Source: Flectonema sp. DT1601 (lineage: Eukaryota > Euglenozoa > Diplonemea > Diplonemida > Diplonemidae). From it: a stretch of 64,000 nucleotides of DNA. A model generated the notes under the pieces. It worked only from the letters and a program-made list of their open reading frames with translations, searched no databases and was not told where the DNA came from. Positions 51,611-60,720 of the stretch are shown here, piece by piece. Location: the NCBI GenBank assembly GCA_964019425.1, contig OZ025829.1, forward strand, positions 1 to 64,000. The letters run 5' to 3'. Numbering within the stretch: position 1 is the stretch's first letter; every line of letters begins with the position of its first letter. Made by a program: the position numbers and the translations under genes.

Positions 51611-52684
51611 CTACATCAGCAAACAATCTTTTGAACTTCCTCCAACAGGTTCCGATGGAACTATACAAATGGGTGCTTTACGACCCCTCTTAAAGAGAGC
51701 TGCCTTTTGTTTTATAACTCTTCTGTCGGTAGTTATATCGGAGTCAGTTGCTCTGTGGACGCGGCAGAATTCTTGAAGCCGGTTTACGGTTATAGGTTTG
51801 ATCTTATTATTATTATTCTTCTTCGTTGTGAGAACTTCATTAGAGACATCAATCGATTCGAATGTCGGAGGTGAAGATGAAAGAAACTCAGCAGCCTTCT
51901 TCATACCACTGTCAGTAATTGAATTGTTCTTCGAGGTAATAGACCGACAAAGAAAAGCTTTCTCAAGAAGCATTTTGAAACCAGCGTCTCCAATATTATT
52001 GCAATCAATACTAAGTGAAAGCTTACTCATACTCGGGACAATAGCTTCCGAGATCACAGAGGCCCCCTCCACTCCAAGGAAGTTGTTTCGTACTTCTAAT
52101 CGATGAAGCCTTCCAATTTTTAGAAGTCTGGCAACGTCGACAGCACCCGACTTTCCTAACCTGTTGCCACTCAAATTGATGTGATGAAGAGCTGGTAATG
52201 TAACCAACACATCTGTGAGTACAGAGATACCTCCTTCAATAAGTTGATTAGAAAGAATTAAACTTTCAATGCTGGTGTTCCTACTGAGTGCTGTCGCTAG
52301 GGGACTGCAGCTTTGCTGTCCGATGCAAGTTTTTGACAAATCGAGTTTTATTAAACCCTCGAAGTGTGGACTTAGTGAGGTCGTACCTGTGTGACCATTC
52401 AAACAAGTGTGAATTAGTGAAACAACTTTCTGCATAGTTTTTGCTTGATAGGATACGGCACACAACTGTTTCCATGACATTGTCATCCGCCCCATAACGT
52501 CTTCCACTGCTGAATCTAAATAGTCATTTCCTAACCGAGTTTTACAGCATTGCTCCCACCATTCGTCTTCTTCAGCAAGATCCTTAATCACACTATTCAT
52601 TCTACACAGGTAACACATTGTTACTGGACTAGATAGATACTCAAACACTTGTCTAATTACATCAGTTGGGAGGTGGTCCAACAT
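51611..52684 (-). CDS. F-box / leucine-rich-repeat protein with C-terminal CaaX box
   Basis: 357 residues. Residues 1-45 form an F-box (LDHLPTDVIRQVFEYLSSP), which binds Skp1 in an SCF ubiquitin ligase. About 105-265 hold ribonuclease-inhibitor-type leucine-rich repeats (LIKLDLSKTCIG, LHHINLSGNRLG, LHRLEVRNNFLG, LSLSIDCNNIGD). The last four residues are CLLM, a classical CaaX prenylation box, with KD before it. The start has TTATTTACATCAG close upstream. Animal FBXL2 and FBXL20 share the F-box, LRR and CaaX layout and work at membranes, so this protein probably recruits membrane-near substrates. Confidence 0.88.
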   Translation of the reverse strand: MLDHLPTDVIRQVFEYLSSPVTMCYLCRMNSVIKDLAEEDEWWEQCCKTRLGNDYLDSAVEDVMGRMTMSWKQLCAVSYQAKTMQKVVSLIHTCLNGHTGTTSLSPHFEGLIKLDLSKTCIGQQSCSPLATALSRNTSIESLILSNQLIEGGISVLTDVLVTLPALHHINLSGNRLGKSGAVDVARLLKIGRLHRLEVRNNFLGVEGASVISEAIVPSMSKLSLSIDCNNIGDAGFKMLLEKAFLCRSITSKNNSITDSGMKKAAEFLSSSPPTFESIDVSNEVLTTKKNNNNKIKPITVNRLQEFCRVHRATDSDITTDRRVIKQKAALFKRGRKAPICIVPSEPVGGSSKDCLLM

Positions 52685-52866
52685 GTCGTCTGCTTTCTGA
52701 TGTAAATAATAAATTAAAACAATCCATTAATAGAATTCAACATCGAAGTTAAAAGAACTAATAAAGTATAAAATAAGTTACAGATACAAACAGGTACAGG
52801 TTTCAGTGCAAGTTGAGAATGGGAATCATATGCAGAAGTAAAATCCTATAAAACAATACGAGCTGA

Positions 52867-54201
52867 TTATCGACTGCGGGTAGCACCCAGCGACACACCA
52901 GAGCAGGGAAGGAAATAATCGAAAGCAGACTGCTCGGTGTGTCGCTTCCTCCATGGGGAAAGCGGAGTCTGAGAAAAAAGGTATCTGGAGTGAGAAAACT
53001 CTGGAACAGAACTTGTGCCACTTAAACGCTGCAGTGCTTCCATTGCGTATTGCTCCGCCCTGCTCGGTGGGGGAATCGGCTCAGCAACGAGGCAACTTCT
53101 ACGAGGAGACTCCGGGTCGAGGACCTGCTCTACGGAATCAGCAACAGCCTCTTCAAAAGCATCTCCTGCGCTCGCAATGATTGCTTCCTGTGCTCTATCT
53201 AACTGATCTTGAAGGTCGTTAACCATTGATACTAATTGACTATTTCTTGGAGGTACTCCGTAACGAGTCCCTGGAGTGCTGTAGGAAGGTATCTTATTTT
53301 GATCCATCGGAATACTGGGAGCAAGTGATACCCTTCGGGTCTGCTGTTGCTGCTGAGCAGAAGAATGTCCAGCGACTGCTACCTGCTGTTGAGATACCTG
53401 TGTGGGTGTGTTGGTAGCAACTCGGTAATTACTTTCCATCGCATTGCGACCGCAGTGTTGTTCTAACTTTTTATAATCCTCCCGAAGGGAAGCCACCTCT
53501 GTTTCGAGATGTTTGACTTTCGTTTGGTTCTTCTTTAAAAGCTTCACATTCTTCGCATTTTGACCTTCGAGAACTTTAATTCTCTCTGCGCGGACACCAA
53601 GCTGCTCAGTGAGCATTTTCACCTTATTATCGTTGGAGGTGTCTTGCAGCATGCGTTCCATCGATTCGCAGCGGAGTTGCATTTGTTGCAGCTGTTCACG
53701 TAGCTCATTAGCTTCATCGTGAGACACGAGAGTTGTGGACATCATCTGAGATGAGATGTCTGCTTGTTGTAGAATTGGATTCTGTTCTTCAATAGTTTGA
53801 ATATTGACGGCATCGACAGCATCAACATCTCCACCTGCTGGTAATGAAGAAGTGTCTCTGTAGAAGAACTGAGATGGTGTTGGAGTCGACTCTATCACTG
53901 GTTCATCTCCTCCAGCTTGGGTAACAATTTCATCCTCAACATGATTTATAATTAAATTATCTCGTGAATGATCTGATGGCTCAACAGGTGTTCTGACTTC
54001 TAAGACTGAAGGAGTTTTAGTTTCAGTTATTTCTGAACGTTGAGATGGAGTTGGTTGAGGCTCCTTATCAACAGATGATGAGGGGACTTCTAATTCAACT
54101 GCTGTCACACTTTGATCACTTTGTGGTACTATCTCATCTCCAACAACTACTTCATCTGCTGCTAGACTGCTGCTGCTCTTGTTCGATTGCAACTCCGACA
54201 T
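52867..54201 (-). CDS. Coiled-coil protein, unknown function
   Basis: 444 residues. Residues 1-165 are acidic, Ser/Thr/Pro-rich and disordered, with TPSQ and SQ motifs. About 165-260 form a strong coiled coil (heptads in ELREQLQQMQLRCESMERML and KHLETEVASLREDYKKLEQ). A Gln-rich stretch (SSAQQQQQTRR) follows, then a second helical patch (VSMVNDLQDQLDRAQEAII). The C-terminal 60 residues are basic and aromatic. It is likely a cytoskeletal or scaffold protein; no family assigned. Confidence 0.75.
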   Translation of the reverse strand: MSELQSNKSSSSLAADEVVVGDEIVPQSDQSVTAVELEVPSSSVDKEPQPTPSQRSEITETKTPSVLEVRTPVEPSDHSRDNLIINHVEDEIVTQAGGDEPVIESTPTPSQFFYRDTSSLPAGGDVDAVDAVNIQTIEEQNPILQQADISSQMMSTTLVSHDEANELREQLQQMQLRCESMERMLQDTSNDNKVKMLTEQLGVRAERIKVLEGQNAKNVKLLKKNQTKVKHLETEVASLREDYKKLEQHCGRNAMESNYRVATNTPTQVSQQQVAVAGHSSAQQQQQTRRVSLAPSIPMDQNKIPSYSTPGTRYGVPPRNSQLVSMVNDLQDQLDRAQEAIIASAGDAFEEAVADSVEQVLDPESPRRSCLVAEPIPPPSRAEQYAMEALQRLSGTSSVPEFSHSRYLFSQTPLSPWRKRHTEQSAFDYFLPCSGVSLGATRSR

Positions 54202-54492
54202 CCTTGGAGAGTGTTTTATAAAACCTGTTCATAAATGATTAATTATTACTTTAATCTCTTATTGACTACTCAAACTTTAAATATATTTACAACAAAACTT
54301 ATTAACTGACGGAGTGTCAAAACTGAAATAACTCCTCCAATCCAATCCAACGAGAAGAGAGCTGTCCGACAAGAAGAGCTAACTGTCGACTGCCCAGGTC
54401 TCAGCGTTTGTTTGAATTCCGGTAGCCAGTGCAGCTCTGAATGCCTCCCGAGTGTAACTGTTTTGTAATAATTTTATTTTTTTATTATTGAG
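54202..54492. other. Short intergenic region
   Basis: No gene. It holds the leader of the coiled-coil gene, with ATGAACAG 23 bases before its start. Confidence 0.4.
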
Positions 54493-55073
54493 TTATCGAA
54501 TAGTAATAAGATTATCAACATACGTTTGATTTAAATTTATCTTTCCCGTATCAATAGAAAGATTATTAGCCATATTCTTTAATTGTTGTCCAGTAATAAA
54601 TCCTTGTCTTGTTATGTCAACCATATCAAATATCGTATCGAGATCTCCATCCACCACGAGATCTGTTTTCTCTTTTCTAGTCAATTTCTCAATCTCTTCA
54701 ACTAAAAACTTCTTCGGTTCATCAGGACGGTAGTACGCAACCAGAGAAATAAGGTGCTGGAGAAGGTTGTGAATTTTCTTCTTTCGAAGATACTCTTGAA
54801 CCTGTTATTATTATTATTATTATTCTTCCTTTTTTGTATCCAAAGATAATTACAGCAGCTTAACTTAACCCATTCCTTTGTAGGTAAGTTTCGCACAAAT
54901 TAAGATTTGAATTGGAAGTCATTAACAAACTGACTGACTTGAATCATGTTTAACGTCTATTTGCATACCTTCTTCCTGGCAGTATCGTGCTTTAATTGTT
55001 CTGTTTTCTTACGCTGAGAGTGTCCTCTGTACAAAGTCTGTACCTTTAGAGCTGCCATATCTTCCTCGTCCAT
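54493..55073 (-). CDS. EFCAB10: IQ / RIIa / EF-hand protein, EFCAB10-like
   Basis: 137 residues in two exons, 55073-54969 and 54801-54493, joined by a 167-base intron (AAG|GTATGC ... ATTAACAG|GTT) in phase 0. Exon 1 holds an IQ-like calmodulin site (KVQTLYRGHSQRKK). Exon 2 begins with a dimerisation/docking helix pair of the RIIa/DPY30 kind (YLRKKKIHNLLQHLISLVAYYRPDEPKKFL). An EF-hand-like segment follows (FDMVDITRQGFITGQQLKNM), lacking some Ca2+ ligands. EFCAB10 of animals has the same RIIa plus EF order and occurs in cilia. The start has TTTATTCACAG about 15 bases upstream. Confidence 0.75.
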
Positions 55074-55519
55074 TTTATATTTATTTTCTGTGAATAAATT
55101 GGTATCAAATACCACATCGAACTTATATTCTCATATTTCTGTTTGTGACGGTCTGATCGTTTTGTTTATCACTTCCTGTGTTTTGAAATAAATATCAATT
55201 TAATAAATACGTTGCCTCTTCTGATTACAAGCCAGTTGCTGGTAACGCATCGCACGTTGCATTGTAAAAGTGTAAATTCTTTACTACAAATTGTCGTTTG
55301 AGTTTTACTTCTTTAGAAGTCAAGAGAGCATCACATTCAGACTGTACGCTACCGCCATCTGTGTTTGAAAAGTACCTTCATCCCTTTGAGGTTTTATAAA
55401 ATTTTGCTCTGTGTTCCCATTCACCAGCAAGTATTGCGTTCATCTCTTTATGACCTGACTCGAATCGATAAGGTCCTGTTTTGTGTTTTTAATCGCTATG
55501 ATATTCAACAAGTTACTTC
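55074..55519. other. Intergenic region
   Basis: About 450 bases; nothing recognised. Confidence 0.4.
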
Positions 55520-55719
55520 TTAGAAAGTAATAACTGCGTCGAAACATCTTATCAAATCGTCTGAAATGTTAGCCCAAACAACAAAAGAAAACACACACCG
55601 TGAAGGTGATATAAATATGTCGGTCCGCTACCCACTGCTTTCGGTGTATTCGCAAAGAATGTTCCCTCCGATTTGCTGTACTTTGAATTCTTCGGAACGT
55701 AGTTTTTTAAAACGGCCAT
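55520..55719 (-). CDS. Tiny spliced gene, unknown product
   Basis: Proposed exons 55719-55599 and 55560-55520 give 53 residues. The ATG at 55719 follows TTCTATTCTCTAG by 13 bases. Exon 1 has a coding look (VLKNYVPKNSKYSKSEG, FFANTPKAVGSGPTYLY). The 38-base intron begins GTGTGT and ends GGGCTAACATTTCAG, with a CTAAC branch-like motif, and splicing yields HLHDDLIRCFDAVITF. Unspliced, the frame would instead end at 55552 after a hydrophobic stretch. No family recognised; mitochondrial complexes often contain such small basic proteins, but that is only a guess. Confidence 0.45.
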
Positions 55720-56640
55720 GTAAGTAGACCACCTAGAGAATAGAAAATTATTAATCAGCAATCACTAATCACCAATCACAAGTCAGGTCAAGAATAATGA
55801 ACCTTCTAAGGCATATTTCAAGTTCCTGTAAATAAAGTGGTTGAAGAATGATGATGCCGTCAGTCCTACTCATTTGAGATTCTTCGTCCATTTATTTCTT
55901 TCAACAGTTGTAATCAATCACTATCACCACAGCTGTGTAGACGAAATTCTAAATTGAAGAGCGAAAGTTTACAGAGCGGAAGCCGTGTAGAACTTCGTCG
56001 GGTGAGTTTCTTAAATAAAATGACACCACCAGCTCCTCGCACTTAACTCTCGAAAACACGAATGGAGTACGAAACCCGCAAAGTCTGAACTCAAAGATAA
56101 TATAGTTGAGTGAGTACTGTTTCTCAACACATCATAATAACTTCAGTTTGAGACTCGTTCACCTCAACAAATTGAATTACATCCATCAGATGACGGAACC
56201 TACTTCGATGATCTGCTAAGTCTTCGCAATCTTCGCGGGGAGAGAACTCATGGAAATGAATCCTTTCTGAATTAAAAAAGAACAGGGTGACAGAATACCA
56301 ATAGTATTTGGTTTGAGAGGGAAACGAATACGAAAAAATTATTAATACGATAGCTTTGTGCGGATTGTTCCATTGAACAGCAAGTAAAGGAATGTAAGAG
56401 ATCCTTTTATCGTATTATTACCAACCTATTCGTGTGTTCCTTGCACATCCTCAGATTACAAGATCTGTTCAGCAGTCTTCAAAGAACTTCTCTTGAAGAA
56501 GTTTTACAGAAAGTAATAATCTACAATCCTATGGACATGAGTACGGAGGTGTATGAACGAATGCAACAACAGAAAGATGTGGAGTTATGAAATAATAAAA
56601 TGAGATTATGAGTGTTGTTGAGGGTAAAGCAGACTATTCA
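55720..56640. other. Intergenic region
   Basis: About 920 bases, A/T-rich; only short open stretches and no acceptor-plus-ATG context that leads into a coding frame. Confidence 0.45.
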
Positions 56641-59038
56641 CTAAACGTCATCCTTCGCACGACCTTCAATCAGACATTCTTCCACAACAGGAACGTCTTG
56701 AACAATGTTGTTATCACTTCTAACTGGAGAAGGTAGAGATTCTTTCACTTCTTCTTTCGAAGCAGATTCCGTACTTATGACAGGAAGAGGCTGACAACCA
56801 GCGAGTAATCCCTGTCCGGCAGCTGCTGCTTGCGATTGCTTTCTTTTTTGCTGAAACAGTAATTTATCTTTAAGATTTTTCTTCCATTTTCTAGCAGCTT
56901 TTTGTTCAGCTAGTTCGTCGCTGGATTTCGATTTCCAGCTTGCGAGGATACCCGCAGCCTTTTGTTTCTCTGCTTTGAGCTCTTTTGCGACAGCTGCATT
57001 ACGAACGTTAATCTTTTGCTCTAATTTAATTCTGAGTTCTGGATATATCTTATCAACAGCATCAAAGGCATCAAGTGTTAATATAAATAGAGAACAGGCA
57101 GTTATGGATCTCACAGAGACCGATCGTTGCTTCGATCCGAGTAAAGCGAATTCACCGAAAAACTGTCCTTCGCGTAGATTAGTCAACCAGATCTGACGAT
57201 GTTGAACGCAGCCTGTATCGGGGTCGGTAGTCTCTTCTCTTTTGAATATTTCAACTGCGCCTCTGTTGATGATGTACATCTCTCTTCCTGTAGTACCCTG
57301 TCGTAGTATTAAACATCCAGCGTCAACAGTTTCTGTTAGTAATCTATCAGATAATAATAATAAGATCTTATCAGGAAGTTCACACAGGAAGTGTGTTTGC
57401 CTCAGCAGTTTTATTTTTATAAAAATTTCCAACTTCATAGCAAGAGACGGCGGTAAGTTTCCGATCACCTGCTTCAAATCGTAAACCTGCTTTTCGATCA
57501 TTGAAGGAAAGAGTGCAAATGTTTTCTTTTGCAGAGACCAAGGAATGCCGTAGTGTCGCATGAAGGCACCAATTTTGTGTCGTTTTTCATCAGTTTCCTT
57601 CTTCAGCTTGTCGCTGCGGACAAGGAGGCGAGAGAAGTTTCCCATTACGTAACCATAAGAACCAGCTCCTACGATCATTATAAAAGTTGATAATAACATA
57701 TGTTCAACAGTAGTGGGTAAGATATCTCCATAACCAACAGTTGTCATTGTTGTTACCACATAATAGATTCCACTGATGTAAAGATCTGTTGAGGTTGGGT
57801 TTGGATCTGTTTCAGCATTCTTCGCTCCATCACTTCTAACCCAAACACAAGTCAACAGATGAACTCCAGATATATAAAAGAATAGGAAGATCAGAAGTCG
57901 AATACCTATCGGGTGACTTGCTATTGGACTCGACTGCTGAAACAGATCAACAGTTCGAGCAACACGTGCGACTCGAATGCAGCGAAGAAGTCGAAATGCG
58001 TAAGCTGACCAAATAGAAGATATCAAGTCAAAGGGAACAGTTATAAAAACATCGAACTTAAACCATCCTTTAAGATACATCTTATGAAGGTCAGGAATCT
58101 CTTCATCAACATCTCCGATGAGTTCCCAACCGTCGAGTCTGGCGGTTCGAAAATTAAAGAAAATGGTAAAACAGTACAGGGCAGTGCCTGCTGAACATCC
58201 GATGAGTTCATCATCGCGAATATCATCTGTCCACTGGTCTAGAGCAAAGCAGAGACCGACGATACATATTTCATATGCCATTGCGAATATAAATAAGAAG
58301 TCGTGTAGTAAACGGATCTTTCCATTTGGTAGAAATACTAATTTAGGAATTCTTTCACTTGTCTCCCAAAGATCATTAAGCTGATCATAAACGTCATCCA
58401 TGATCATTGGCTCTTCTTCTAGTTCTGGTTCTTCTGTTTTTACTGCCGCTGAGTTAACAGACTTTGGGGGACTACTTGCTTCTGTTGGAGGTACTAAGTT
58501 GATCGTTACTTTCCGTTTGTTAGCTCCATCACCAATTATATCGACTAGTTTCCTTATCTTACCTTCCGCTTCAGTATTCTCATTCTCAGGTTCTCCGTCA
58601 GCAATTCGTTTTATCTTCGCCTCCACTCTGTCCTCTAAAGTTTTGTGTCGTTTATATAACTTAGTAAGTTGTTGTATCACTTCAGCGTATCCCTGTCGTA
58701 TCTTCTCATTCTCGGCAGTCAGTGCTTTCATGTATGATTTATTGAGTGATTGAATATCACTATCTTGTTGTGATTGCCCTCCGAAAGTTGGTGAACGGCT
58801 ATCAAATAACTGCGTTTGGTGGTTGGGATTGGATTGTAATATGAAATATGAAATTAAAAATAATTTTTTTTTAAAAAGATAACAACAAGAGAGTGATAAA
58901 ATACTAAAGAAAAATCATAAAAAGCCATACCGAAAAGACATTCGAGTCAGGATTCGGCATGTCACAGAATGACGCATGATTTCTCCTGCGGTTCACTAAA
59001 GGACTTTTCGCATTCGACAGTTCAGCTCCGAGAGACAT
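56641..59038 (-). CDS. Voltage-sensing K+ channel with cyclic-nucleotide-binding domain
   Basis: About 758 residues in two exons, 59038-58931 and 58809-56641, with a 121-base intron (TTTTCG|GTATGG ... AAACGCAG|TTA, phase 0). A coiled-coil N-terminus precedes six membrane segments. S4 is RLLRCIRVARVAR (about 309-321). The pore has TTVGYGDILP, the K+ selectivity filter (about 393-398). A C-linker and cyclic-nucleotide-binding domain follow (about 500-620), with YIINRGAVEIF and FFGEFALLGSKQRSVSVRS; the phosphate-contacting Arg appears present. The tail is Lys-rich and coiled. Layout matches the CNG/HCN/EAG family. It would couple cAMP or cGMP to membrane potential, plausibly in the flagellum. 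Confidence 0.9.
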
Positions 59039-59437
59039 TTAATATTCGGTCCTACATAGCGCGTTGTGTGTAATTAGCTGGTGATGATGAATTTAGTTAA
59101 AGAACAGCCTGGTGAGGATTATTTAACTGATACCTAATAAGGAGACGATGACAATAAAGATATTTATGGATCACCACCCCGGAGGGATTTATTTTATTAA
59201 CCTGTTCTTGTATAAATAATTTACTAGTCTACTGGACGGAGAATAGTTTTTTTTTTCTTTTGAAAATTGAGTCAGAGGATGGTAAGATACCCCCAAGGTA
59301 GTAATAATAAAGAGGAATTAATATAACGAACAAATTCAAAGGCTAGGGTGGAAACAAGGATCTGTTTTCATTACAGTGTATTTACGATCTATGTCGTAGT
59401 GTTAGGATAGGGACATTATTAAAGAATAAGTTTTAGT
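59039..59437. other. Intergenic region
   Basis: No gene seen. A T-rich tract (TTTTTTTTTCTTTTG) lies near 59248-59262. Confidence 0.4.
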
Positions 59438-60526
59438 TTAGTAAAGGCATTTTTTAGACATTCTCTTCATCACTTTTGAGACCGGTGCTGACTTCGCAGA
59501 CAAGGATACTTCTTGTTTTCGTACCATCATTTCTGGTTGATCCAAAGTCTGCATTCTCGAAGCTGCTTCGTGTAAATTTGAACATCTCGAAACAGCCTTC
59601 ACATTACTCTTGTCGTAGCTTCCGTAAATATCTGTGAGACAGACTTGGTCAGTCACTACAGCCTTTTCTTCCATCATGTCTTTCATCTTCTTTTCAATTT
59701 CGTCTCTTCCCATTTTCTGTTTTTGCATCTCTTTAACATTCTCGTGCATAAATTCTTCTAATTTCTGAAGGGCCATTTCTTCCTTTGCTCCCGCAACAAT
59801 AACATCTGGAAGTAAGTGTGCCGCTGTAAGTGGTAGATATTTACCCTCAGTAATTTGAGCGAGTCCTTCCATAACGTCGTGAGCATTCTTGTAGTTAGAC
59901 AATGATGGTTCGCATGCAATAACGTAAAGGATGATTCCTTGTGATGCCATCGAGTTAGCAATCTCAATAGGGTCGAGACCATTTGGATCTCCGTTTGGAA
60001 ATCCATCTCCAGAACAACCCAAACCGTGAGGTGGAGCATCTGCAATAAGAACTACAATCTTAACAGAGTTCTGTCTCCAGTTGTAGTTCTTCGCTTCATT
60101 AAGAGCAGCTGTCACTGCTTCTGGACCGTCACCTCCTCCTTGTGCACCAAATGTTGCGATGGCTGATTTCATTTCAGTTGGTGTTGTCATAAACTTATGA
60201 CATTGTGTAACAAATGAACTGTCCTGTGGAGGATGATCCCGATAAGCTACATATCCAAATCGAACATCAGTATTCTGATGAGATGCAACAACATCAACAA
60301 TATTTTGAATACTGTCTCTAGCTGAGTTGATATAAGATGACATCGAACCAGTGCAATCCATTGCAAATACTAAATCTAACATCGGTTGATCAGATTCTAC
60401 TTGATCTGCTTTAGTAAAAGTATCACTCGAGTGAGAAAAGTTTGCCTCATTGGCTGCTTCGCTACTTGGAACTGGCTTATTACGCGAAGAACCTCCACGC
60501 CTCAACATGCTTGACAATAAATCCAT
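59438..60526 (-). CDS. VWA-domain protein (alpha-kinase-associated VWA type)
   Basis: 362 residues from the Met of MDLLSSMLRR. The open frame continues 26 codons upstream, but an acceptor-like CGTCAG within it supports the inner start. The VWA domain (about 48-250) has a MIDAS motif DCTGSMSSY, a TPTEMKSAI stretch and GGGDGPEAV, and VVLIADAPPHG as the fourth strand. This wording matches VWA domains of the VwkA alpha-kinase group, but no kinase domain is attached. The C-terminus is helical and Lys/Met-rich. Probable role: metal-dependent protein binding. Confidence 0.85.
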   Translation of the reverse strand: MDLLSSMLRRGGSSRNKPVPSSEAANEANFSHSSDTFTKADQVESDQPMLDLVFAMDCTGSMSSYINSARDSIQNIVDVVASHQNTDVRFGYVAYRDHPPQDSSFVTQCHKFMTTPTEMKSAIATFGAQGGGDGPEAVTAALNEAKNYNWRQNSVKIVVLIADAPPHGLGCSGDGFPNGDPNGLDPIEIANSMASQGIILYVIACEPSLSNYKNAHDVMEGLAQITEGKYLPLTAAHLLPDVIVAGAKEEMALQKLEEFMHENVKEMQKQKMGRDEIEKKMKDMMEEKAVVTDQVCLTDIYGSYDKSNVKAVSRCSNLHEAASRMQTLDQPEMMVRKQEVSLSAKSAPVSKVMKRMSKKCLY

Positions 60527-60720
60527 TTTTTTTTTATGGGGTTGAAATACCTGACGAATAATTTTATTTTCGCTAAATAACAAATCTTTGAACCATATCA
60601 TCATATCAGTCTGAACTGTTCTGTTTACTGTTAAGGGATAGACTGTGATGGTTAAATAACATTCGGTGGTTTTGAATTAATGTAACAACCAGACGCTCTC
60701 TTCGTGTAGTAACTCGACAA

